A DNA stretch of 22,868 bases from a virus. The DNA is taken from IMG/VR virus record IMGVR_UViG_3300005782_000031, positions 1 to 22,868 of that record, one strand, 5' to 3'. The notes under the pieces were generated by a model. It had not been told where the DNA came from. It made no database searches and saw nothing but the letters and a program-made list of their open reading frames with translations. The position numbers and the translations under genes are program-made. Below are positions 1 through 5,975 of this stretch, piece by piece. Every line of letters starts with the position of its first letter. Within the stretch, counting starts at the first letter, position 1.

Positions 1-728
1 GCGATTATAGCAAGGGGCAAACCTTAACGATTGAGCGGCCAGAGTCCGATATCGTTGAGATGGAAATCGACAAAGGTAAATATTTTAACTTCATCTGCGA
101 TGATGTTGATGCCTATCAGAGCGATATCAAGCTCATGGATGATTGGTCCAGAGATTCTTCAAAGCAGATGAAAATAGAGATTGATACTGGTGTTCTGGGT
201 GAGATTTTTTCCGATGCTCATGCCAAAAACAAGGGAACTACGGCAGGTACTAAAACCAGTGCATTCAATTTAGGTACAACTGGATCTCCTGTTGTCGTCA
301 CAAAAGACGCTATCCTTGAATACATCGTTGATTGTAACACGGTTCTTGATGAGCAAGATGTACCGGATGAAAGCAGATGGATGGTTATCCCCCCTTGGTT
401 TTCAGGGATGATCAAGAAATCCGATCTCAAGGATGCTTCCCTTACCGGGGATGCCCAAAGCGTTATAAGGAACGGAAGGCTTGGGAAGATCGATGACATG
501 ACGATGTATAAGTCAAACCTACTCACAGCCGTAAGCGATAGTAGTGGTTTCACTGCCTGGCATATCATGGCAGGTGACAGAAATGCCTTATCATTTGCAG
601 CTCAGATGACCAAGATGCAGACTTTACAGGCAGAAAGCACCTTCGGAACCCTGGTGAGAGGATTGAACATATACGGCTACAAGGTCCTGAAAACAGAGGC
701 CCTTGTCGATCTGTATGTAAGAAAGTAA
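1..728 (+). CDS. Major capsid protein, 5'-truncated by window edge
   Basis: This is the C-terminal part of a phage major capsid protein. The reading frame (codons beginning at base 3) is open to the window edge, so the ATG at 60 is internal, not the start. The visible 241 residues include features I recall from HK97-fold-type capsid proteins of podovirus-like phages: KGQTLTIE near the visible start, a DDVDAYQSDI segment, NLGTTGSPVVVTK, the conserved VLDEQDVPDESRWMVIPPW block and the terminal YGYKVLKTEALVDLY. The product would assemble the icosahedral head. It is followed by a hairpin and by two tandem paralogous genes that may decorate the head. Family assignment rests on remembered sequence pattern, not on a search. 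Confidence 0.85.
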   Translation, partial: DYSKGQTLTIERPESDIVEMEIDKGKYFNFICDDVDAYQSDIKLMDDWSRDSSKQMKIEIDTGVLGEIFSDAHAKNKGTTAGTKTSAFNLGTTGSPVVVTKDAILEYIVDCNTVLDEQDVPDESRWMVIPPWFSGMIKKSDLKDASLTGDAQSVIRNGRLGKIDDMTMYKSNLLTAVSDSSGFTAWHIMAGDRNALSFAAQMTKMQTLQAESTFGTLVRGLNIYGYKVLKTEALVDLYVRK

Positions 729-765
729 TCGTCAGGTCCAGAGATTGCTTTATTTTATTAACCTG

Positions 766-809
766 GTAGAGGGGCATCTGATCCGGCAACCGGATTGTAG
801 CCCCTCTAT
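766..809 (+). other. Bipartite intergenic hairpin
   Basis: TAGAGGGGC at 767-775 pairs perfectly with GCCCCTCTA at 800-808, with a G-T pair outside. Inside the loop, ATCCGG (781-786) pairs with CCGGAT (790-795) around CAA. No T-run follows, so it does not look like a simple intrinsic terminator. It may be an attenuator or an mRNA-stabilising or processing structure between the capsid gene and the next gene. The role is inferred. Confidence 0.65.
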
Positions 810-833
810 CCCAAACTAATAGAGGAGTATATC

Positions 834-1352
834 ATGGCTACTTATCATTACTATAAACAAGGATATGCTATTCCTTACGATGCCTTCGGGCATGTCGTCC
901 TGAAAAAGCATATCGATTCTCCGGCAATCATAGCCAGTGGTGTCGCTGGTTGTTCACCTTTAGGTGTTAGTAATGTTAGGACTGCATTGCCTAGCACAGG
1001 TTTTGGAATTGGTGATACCTTGCAAGTCTTTAGAGTGCCTGTAGGTTTTATGGCTCATTCGGCGGGTATTCGAGTAACTACTCCTGAAGGCGCTGCTGCC
1101 ACAATCAGCTTCGGTTATGCCACGGCTACATCGGTTCATACTGGTGCGGCTGCGACTGCGGGGCTGATAGCGGCTGCTACAAGTCTTAATTCGGCAGCAA
1201 CTATTATAACTGCTGTTGGCGACGCCGTTGGTGCAGATGCCCTTATGGGTATCGTCGTTATTGTAACTACCACTTTTGATCTCGTATTTGCTGGTGCTGC
1301 GGTAGAGACAGCTATCTGGGATATTTGGGTCGAAGGTTTCAAGGTATTCTAA
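834..1352 (+). CDS. Phage virion protein, tandem paralogue 1 (possible head decoration)
   Basis: A 172-residue protein starting at an ATG preceded by AGAGGAG. I do not recognise a named family. It is colinear over its whole length with the next gene: both are exactly 172 residues, both begin with M.TYHY.KQG.AIPYD.FGH, both share NVRTALPSTGF or DVRTALPSTGF, and both end in KVF. The middle is rich in Ala, Thr, Val and Ile and looks like beta structure. There is no signal peptide or membrane segment. Its place directly after the major capsid gene suggests a capsid decoration or cement protein, or a capsid-surface display domain. This is inferred from position only. Confidence 0.7.
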   Translation: MATYHYYKQGYAIPYDAFGHVVLKKHIDSPAIIASGVAGCSPLGVSNVRTALPSTGFGIGDTLQVFRVPVGFMAHSAGIRVTTPEGAAATISFGYATATSVHTGAAATAGLIAAATSLNSAATIITAVGDAVGADALMGIVVIVTTTFDLVFAGAAVETAIWDIWVEGFKVF

Positions 1353-1388
1353 TTAGCCTAAAACAAAAGGCAATGGAGGATTTATATT

Positions 1389-1907
1389 ATGCCTACTTAT
1401 CATTACCATAAACAGGGGTTCGCAATACCTTATGACCATTTTGGACATTGTGTCTTAAGGCAAAAAGTGGATATACCTGCAATGATAGCTAGCGGTGCCG
1501 TCAATCTTTCGCCTTTGGCTGTATCTGATGTTAGGACTGCATTGCCTTCAACAGGCTTTGCGGCCTCTGATATCTTACAGCTTTGGAGAGTGCCGGCTGG
1601 ATTTCTTCTTCGGAATGTAGGTGTTCGTGTAAGCACAGCGGAAGGAGCAACCTGCACAGCGGATATCGGCAATAGTTCAACTACACAGACACATCTTTTG
1701 GGCGCAGCCCCAGCTGGTTATCAAGGGACTTTGAATTTGGCCTTAGCCACCACACAAATATGCTTAATAACTGATACCGATTTGGGTGCAAGTACAGTTA
1801 TGGGATGTGTTTTCATTACAGATGGCACGATTGATATCACGTTCGGCCATGCCGATACGGAAACTTGTATTTTCGATGTGTGGGCCGTTGGCTGCAAGGT
1901 ATTCTAA
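1389..1907 (+). CDS. Phage virion protein, tandem paralogue 2 (possible head decoration)
   Basis: A 172-residue protein with an AATGGAGGA ribosome binding site, 36 bases after its paralogue. The N-terminal 55 residues are strongly conserved between the two copies (AIPYDHFGH, IPAMIASG, SDVRTALPSTGF). The central 60-70 residues have diverged, and the end (ETCIFDVWAVGCKVF) is again conserved. The gene is followed by a terminator-like hairpin, so the capsid gene and both paralogues probably form one expression unit for abundant head proteins. Function is unknown; a decoration protein is the most likely guess from position and from high-copy-style expression signals. Confidence 0.7.
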   Translation: MPTYHYHKQGFAIPYDHFGHCVLRQKVDIPAMIASGAVNLSPLAVSDVRTALPSTGFAASDILQLWRVPAGFLLRNVGVRVSTAEGATCTADIGNSSTTQTHLLGAAPAGYQGTLNLALATTQICLITDTDLGASTVMGCVFITDGTIDITFGHADTETCIFDVWAVGCKVF

Positions 1908-1929
1908 ACAAACTAAAACCATGGAGCGA

Positions 1930-1968
1930 GGAGGGTGTCTTTTCCTCCTTTCAGGCACCCTCCTTTTT
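1930..1968 (+). terminator. Rho-independent terminator after the capsid block
   Basis: GGAGGGTG (1930-1937) pairs with CACCCTCC (1956-1963), extended inward by T-G and C-G pairs, with a 14-base loop and a TTTTT tract at 1964-1968. It separates the capsid and paralogue block from the neck genes. Confidence 0.8.
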
Positions 1969-1991
1969 AAACCTAAATTGAGGAGATTATT

Positions 1992-2501
1992 ATGCCAAGA
2001 TTTTTAATGCAGCATCCCTCGGGATACATCTACGGATGGACTGAGATACAATCCAAACGCAAGGACATGGTAGAGATCAGCGAAGAAGAGGCTAATAGGC
2101 GTCTACCTGCACAGGCAAAAGGAAAACCGGCCAGGACCGTAGGGCAGGAATTGAAAGTCATTGCTGCTGAAGTCCCAGAACCTGTGTCTGGATTGAAGGA
2201 AAAGGTCGAGATCCCAGAAGAAGGTGATCAAAACCCCCCTATTGAGGAAATGCCAGAAACGGTTGAAATGGAAACTGAAGACAAACCAACTTCGGCAGAC
2301 GAAAAAGATATAGATCCTGAAATCAAGATGCTTGAGCAAATCCGAGTTGTGGGCAAGGGAAAGGCCAAGATCGAGCTTTACATGCTTGACAAATATGGCA
2401 TTGATGTTGATCGAAGATTAAAGCTCGATGCACTTGTGGATCAGGCTGTGGAGGCCCGGGAGAAAGAGATCAATAGCAACACTGGCGATCCTAAAACATA
2501 G
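1992..2501 (+). CDS. Small acidic phage structural protein, unknown function
   Basis: A 169-residue protein with a TTGAGGAG ribosome binding site just after the terminator. Three parts are visible: a short N-terminal module (MPRFLMQHPSGYIYGWTEI), a low-complexity acidic and proline-containing middle (about residues 55-115), and a C-terminal helical part with YMLDKYGIDVDRRLKLDALVD. That last pattern resembles a short motif I have seen at the C-terminus of several phage head or neck proteins, but I cannot give it a family name. There are no cysteines or membrane segments. Position between the capsid and adaptor genes suggests a head-completion or minor head role, which is inference. Confidence 0.65.
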   Translation: MPRFLMQHPSGYIYGWTEIQSKRKDMVEISEEEANRRLPAQAKGKPARTVGQELKVIAAEVPEPVSGLKEKVEIPEEGDQNPPIEEMPETVEMETEDKPTSADEKDIDPEIKMLEQIRVVGKGKAKIELYMLDKYGIDVDRRLKLDALVDQAVEAREKEINSNTGDPKT

Positions 2502-2538
2502 CCTGATTTTTGATAGGCCAATTTTATAGAGGTGTATC

Positions 2539-3192
2539 ATGGCTAATGTTACTATAGGGCATATCATAGATAACCTTGTTCAGGTTGCGCTTAACGATCC
2601 AGATGCGGATACTTGGAGTGAAGAGACTCTTCTCGACTGGGCTAATCAGGGTGAGAGAAAGATTGTCTCCTTAGTCCCTGAAGCAAACCCTGTTGTTGGG
2701 AGTGTTATACTCGTAGCCAAGGCCCTGCAAACGATCCCTACCGGCGGTATGTCCTTTATCGAAGTAACCCGCAACATGGGTACTGACGGCAGTACCCCGG
2801 GGAGAGTTGTAACCCCGACCACCTTAGAGGCTCTTGCTGCCTTTGCCCCGGAGTGGGCAGAGGAAACGCAGGTTGCAGAGATATATCACACAATACGCCT
2901 TCGCAATGATCCCACGTCGTACCTTGTCTATCCCCCTTCCACCGGAACCGGATATGTGGAGATAATCTATGCGGATACTCCTACTGTTATCGCTTACGAT
3001 GCTCCGGGGGTATGGGAAGCAAGTTATCCGAGCATAAAAGAGGGTTATGTAGATCCTCTTGTCAGTTATATCCTTTGGCGGGCATTAAGTCAGGATTCAG
3101 GGATTCAGGGGACAAGGGTGAGGGCTCTGGATGCATATAACGCATTCTATCAGGGATTGGGTTTGCAAGCTCCACAACAGGGTGAGGGGTAG
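2539..3192 (+). CDS. Putative head-tail adaptor (DUF6682-like)
   Basis: A 217-residue protein with an AGAGGTG ribosome binding site. The N-terminus (IIDNLVQVALNDPDADTW then LLDWANQGERKIV) and the helical C-terminus (YVDPLVSYILWRALSQD) match the pattern of phage connector or adaptor proteins: an N-terminal helix pair, a beta-rich centre with YLVYPPS and YVEIIYA, and C-terminal helices. I recall this pattern as DUF6682-like, but I cannot confirm it. Such proteins form rings under the portal that join head to tail. The stop is only 3 bases before the next start. Confidence 0.65.
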   Translation: MANVTIGHIIDNLVQVALNDPDADTWSEETLLDWANQGERKIVSLVPEANPVVGSVILVAKALQTIPTGGMSFIEVTRNMGTDGSTPGRVVTPTTLEALAAFAPEWAEETQVAEIYHTIRLRNDPTSYLVYPPSTGTGYVEIIYADTPTVIAYDAPGVWEASYPSIKEGYVDPLVSYILWRALSQDSGIQGTRVRALDAYNAFYQGLGLQAPQQGEG

Positions 3193-3195
3193 GAT

Positions 3196-3711
3196 ATGGC
3201 TTTAATTAAAAATGAAAGATTAGTTAAGGTTAAAGCAGTGGATTGGGGATATTGGGATGATCCTGGCGGATATGAAATAAAAGAAGGTGCATTTAAAACG
3301 TATATCGGTTGGCTTCATGGACAAGTAATCGAGGAAACAGACGAATATATAGCTATTGGTCATGAGACCTTTGAAGGCAATAAGGTAAGAAAAACAACTT
3401 CTATTCCTAAAAGCGCGATTCTGGAAATTATTGAATTCAAAAGGCAGTTCCCTATTCCTGAAGGACAACAAAGCTGTAAAAGATGTCAAAAATCCCAATA
3501 TTTTGAATATTCAATTAAAGATAAAATTTGGCAATTGTTGCCAGAGAAATGGATAAGTAAGGCTTTATGTATAGATTGTTTCATCGAAGAGATTGATGGT
3601 GTTTTAGGGGATGTACATAAATTGAGTCTAAGAGATTTTGATTATATTGGAATAGTGGGAAATAAATTAAGAATGACCATTCTTGATAAAAAGCCAAAAA
3701 GAAAAAAGTAA
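3196..3711 (+). CDS. Hypothetical protein with CxxC-CxxC putative zinc site
   Basis: A 171-residue protein of unknown function, starting 3 bases after the previous stop. The N-terminal half (about residues 8-80) has a short beta-rich pattern ending in SIPKSAILEII. The middle carries two CxxC pairs, C94/C97 and C125/C128, likely one zinc-binding knuckle. The C-terminus is basic (KKPKRKK). Base composition is clearly more AT-rich than the adaptor genes on either side, so this gene and the next small one may be a later insertion into the neck module. It could be a small regulator or a structural accessory; nothing in the sequence decides. Confidence 0.65.
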   Translation: MALIKNERLVKVKAVDWGYWDDPGGYEIKEGAFKTYIGWLHGQVIEETDEYIAIGHETFEGNKVRKTTSIPKSAILEIIEFKRQFPIPEGQQSCKRCQKSQYFEYSIKDKIWQLLPEKWISKALCIDCFIEEIDGVLGDVHKLSLRDFDYIGIVGNKLRMTILDKKPKRKK

Positions 3712-3717
3712 TAAACT

Positions 3718-3888
3718 ATGGCCATAAAAATACGCAAGGTGAACGCTAAAATTATTGCCCTTTGTGCGGCAGAATTTGAGCCAAAGGATGGTGATATTTA
3801 CCTTAATGACAATATTGACCATGCTCTTAGAATGAAATTCATTAAAGATTATGAATCTGAAGGTATAGATTTTAAAAAGGTGAAATAA
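3718..3888 (+). CDS. Small phage protein, 56 aa, unknown function
   Basis: A short ORF of 56 codons from ATG 3718 to TAA 3886-3888, filling the gap between two genes without overlap. The product begins MAIKIRKVNAKI and contains ALCAAEFEPKDGDIYLND followed by a helical segment ending KKVK. It has no membrane segment. Snug packing, an unbroken frame and ordinary composition support it as a real gene. No clear Shine-Dalgarno precedes it, so it may be translated by coupling with the upstream gene, whose stop lies 6 bases before. Function unknown. Confidence 0.6.
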   Translation: MAIKIRKVNAKIIALCAAEFEPKDGDIYLNDNIDHALRMKFIKDYESEGIDFKKVK

Positions 3889-3891
3889 ATC

Positions 3892-4563
3892 ATGGCCACT
3901 AAAGCACTGACATTATGGTGGGAGGAAGTAGCCCCCGACGTGGCTGGTGTGAACATGCCAGCGGTTGTCAGCGCAGTGAGAAACGCCTGCATCAAGTTTT
4001 GTGCGGAGACATTTCTATGGACAGCAGATCTCACAAGGATCAATGTCGAGGCAAATACACAAAGCTATACGCTCACAGCACCTTCAGATAGCGTAATTAT
4101 CGGTGTAGATGATGTGAAATACAAGCAAAACGGAGCGGATGACGATCAGTTTGTAACTCTGGACCCTATATCCGAGACTCAAAAGAATCTCCACGATACC
4201 GGGTCCTGGAAATATAGAACATCACCCACACCCTACGGTTATTTTGTTGACAGGGATAAAAAGCTCTATCTTTACAACATCCCGACCGAGGCCAGCACTT
4301 CCGGATTGCTTGTGAAAGTCAATCTGCAGCCGGATCGTGCATGTACTACAGTCGAGGAATTTCTCTACAACGATCACTTCGATGCAATCGGCAACGGTGC
4401 AAAGGCCGATCTCTTTTCGAGAAGGGCTATGCCCTGGTTTGATGGAAACCTGGCCCTGGTTCACAGGGCATTGTTTAACAATGCAATCAATAACGCAAAG
4501 CCTCTAAAAACAACCGGATACACTAAGAGACCTATGAGAGTGAGGATGAGGGATTTTGTGTGA
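3892..4563 (+). CDS. Putative second head-tail adaptor or tail-completion protein
   Basis: A 223-residue protein. The layout resembles phage connector proteins: N-terminal helices (LTLWWEEVAPDV, AVRNACIKFCAETFLW), a beta-rich middle (about residues 55-150) containing YTLTAPSDSVIIGVDDV and a PTPYGYFVDRDKKLYLYN segment, and C-terminal helices from about residue 155 (EEFLYNDHFDAIGNGAKADL). It sits between the first adaptor-like gene and the fibre/tail genes and ends 11 bases before the next start. A role in the neck of a short tail is inferred from pattern and position. I did not recognise a specific named family. Confidence 0.65.
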   Translation: MATKALTLWWEEVAPDVAGVNMPAVVSAVRNACIKFCAETFLWTADLTRINVEANTQSYTLTAPSDSVIIGVDDVKYKQNGADDDQFVTLDPISETQKNLHDTGSWKYRTSPTPYGYFVDRDKKLYLYNIPTEASTSGLLVKVNLQPDRACTTVEEFLYNDHFDAIGNGAKADLFSRRAMPWFDGNLALVHRALFNNAINNAKPLKTTGYTKRPMRVRMRDFV

Positions 4564-4574
4564 GGAGATAAATT

Positions 4575-5507
4575 ATGGCAAATATTGAGCATGAAGCCCT
4601 AGCATACGGAGAAGGGCATGTAATCCACTTCGCAGAATATGCCAATGCTACGCTACGAGAAGCAGCTACAGGGCTTACTTCTGGTGATGATTATAAAGTA
4701 GCTTTGCAGACCGATGATCATAGCCTTTGGATACTTACGGATTATAGTGGGCCTACGTGGGTTGCCCTTGGAACGCCTGGAGATGATACTGTTACTGGGT
4801 CTAAGATAGTAGATGACGCTGTTGACTCTGAGCATTACACAGATGGCTCGATAGACAAAGCTCATCTTAGCGCTGATTGCGTGGATGGCACTAAGATAGC
4901 AGATGAAGCCATAGACTCGGAGCACTATACGGATGGCTCGATAGATGCAGCACATTTAGCCACCAATGCTGTAGAGACAGCAAAGATCAAGAATGCAAAT
5001 GTGACAGCAGCAAAGATCGGAACGGGAGCTGTAACCAACGCCAAGATCGGAGCTGATGCAGTGGATGATACCAAAATAGGCGATGACAAAATAAAATGTG
5101 AACACATAAATTCAAATGTAGCTGCTACAGGAGTAACACAAGATGCGAATGGCGCATTAAATGTTACTGGGATTGTGGAGACAGGTGCAAATGCAGAATT
5201 AAAAGTTAAAGTCATTGAGATTGGCGATTGGAATATGGATGCTACCCCAAGTGTAGAAATTGCTCATGGTTTAACTCTTGCAAACATAAGAACTATCTCA
5301 GTGTTGATTAGGAATGATGACGATATTATCTGCTCAAGTTTTGGGGATACTTTTAATGATGCAGGCGCAACCTACCAGTATACAAGAGTAGATGCTACGA
5401 ATGTAAAATTAAATAGAAGTGCTGGGGGTTATTTTGATTCAGCAAGTTATGATGTCATGGGTGATGATGGTAACAGAGGCTGGATAACTATAATTTATCA
5501 GGCATAA
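4575..5507 (+). CDS. Fibre-like virion protein with decapeptide repeats
   Basis: A 310-residue protein with a GAGGAG ribosome binding site. Residues about 1-70 look like an attachment domain. Residues about 75-175 consist of roughly ten-residue repeats of the type IADEAIDSEH, YTDGSIDAAH, LATNAVETAK, IGTGAVTNAK, IGADAVDDTK, which is the pattern of trimeric beta-helical shafts in phage fibres. A C-terminal domain of about 100 residues starts at VIEIGDWNMDATPSVEIAHG and ends RGWITIIYQA. I recall this tip domain in other phage fibre proteins. It is most likely a tail fibre or head fibre; no enzymatic motif is seen. Confidence 0.75.
   Translation: MANIEHEALAYGEGHVIHFAEYANATLREAATGLTSGDDYKVALQTDDHSLWILTDYSGPTWVALGTPGDDTVTGSKIVDDAVDSEHYTDGSIDKAHLSADCVDGTKIADEAIDSEHYTDGSIDAAHLATNAVETAKIKNANVTAAKIGTGAVTNAKIGADAVDDTKIGDDKIKCEHINSNVAATGVTQDANGALNVTGIVETGANAELKVKVIEIGDWNMDATPSVEIAHGLTLANIRTISVLIRNDDDIICSSFGDTFNDAGATYQYTRVDATNVKLNRSAGGYFDSASYDVMGDDGNRGWITIIYQA
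4801..5095 (+). repeat. In-gene repeats encoding decapeptide shaft units
   Basis: The clearest copies are 90 bases apart (GACTCTGAGCA at 4824 and GACTCGGAGCA at 4914), which is three decapeptides or 30 residues per long unit. Shorter degenerate ten-residue units continue to about 5095. They encode the predicted fibre shaft. Confidence 0.7.
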
Positions 5508-5638
5508 GATGTTTAACTGGTTTAGTCAAGGCAAGATCAATATATTTACTCATATTCAAGAGTATATGTGAAAATAATTAAAATGTCAAGATAACAATTT
5601 GGTATGTAGTTTAATAGTAATTAAATGACTATAAGGCT
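5508..5638. other. AT-rich intergenic stretch, no gene supported
   Basis: Between the fibre gene and the stop of the minus-strand gene there is AT-rich DNA. A 20-codon ORF (ATG 5509 to TGA) begins one base after the fibre stop, but it is too short to call. It might be the start of a gene interrupted when the reverse-strand gene was inserted. TACTC/GAGTA around 5548-5564 is a weak inverted repeat. I see no convincing terminator. Confidence 0.4.
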
Positions 5639-5932
5639 CTAAAATCTGAAACCGATAGTACAAATGATCTGAAGATCTTTAGCGGAAGAAAGAAAAATAC
5701 TGGGAAATAAAATAATTTGTTTATCTTTTTTCGTAGTTTTATCAATAAGATAAATAAGAGTGGTTATACTTAATACAAACCAGAAGGCAGTTTTTATTTG
5801 GCATTCATCTTTATCTTTAGAATGAGTCCAAACAGCCCAAAGAGGTCCATAGATTTTTGCAGAGGCTATACTGCCAAAAAATAATAGTTGTAGGAGTAAT
5901 ATAGAAAGACAGATTATCAAAATCTTTTTCAT
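5639..5932 (-). CDS. Small membrane or secreted protein, putative moron
   Basis: A 97-residue reverse-strand ORF, the only plausible gene on this strand. It begins MKK followed by a hydrophobic run (residues 4-20) and SIASA (21-25), which fits a signal peptide with an AxA-type cleavage site. A second hydrophobic segment lies at about residues 48-63 (TAFWFVLSITTLIYLI), flanked by charged residues. There is no Shine-Dalgarno, but a good promoter lies so close upstream that the transcript would start at or next to the ATG. An isolated, oppositely oriented, AT-rich membrane-protein gene inside a structural operon is typical of a moron, for example a superinfection-exclusion or host-envelope protein. 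Function is not shown by the sequence, and it may still be a chance ORF. Confidence 0.5.
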   Translation of the reverse strand: MKKILIICLSILLLQLLFFGSIASAKIYGPLWAVWTHSKDKDECQIKTAFWFVLSITTLIYLIDKTTKKDKQIILFPSIFLSSAKDLQIICTIGFRF

Positions 5933-5940
5933 AGCATATC

Positions 5941-5969
5941 AGTATAACAAAAATTGATTTAGGAAACAA
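5941..5969 (-). promoter_or_regulatory. Sigma70-type promoter for the reverse-strand moron
   Basis: Read on the minus strand: TTGTTT (5969-5964), a 17-base spacer, then TATACT (5946-5941), which is 5 of 6 to the -10 consensus, then 8 bases to the ATG at 5932. A start about 7 bases past the -10 would leave almost no leader. The -35 hexamer is weak (3 of 6). Confidence 0.45.
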
Positions 5970-5975
5970 GGATAA

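Noticed and set aside
60-62. ATG 60 as start of the capsid gene
   Set aside because: The frame is open to the window edge, and the upstream residues (DYSKGQTLTIERPESDIVE) fit the capsid family, so the gene begins outside the window.
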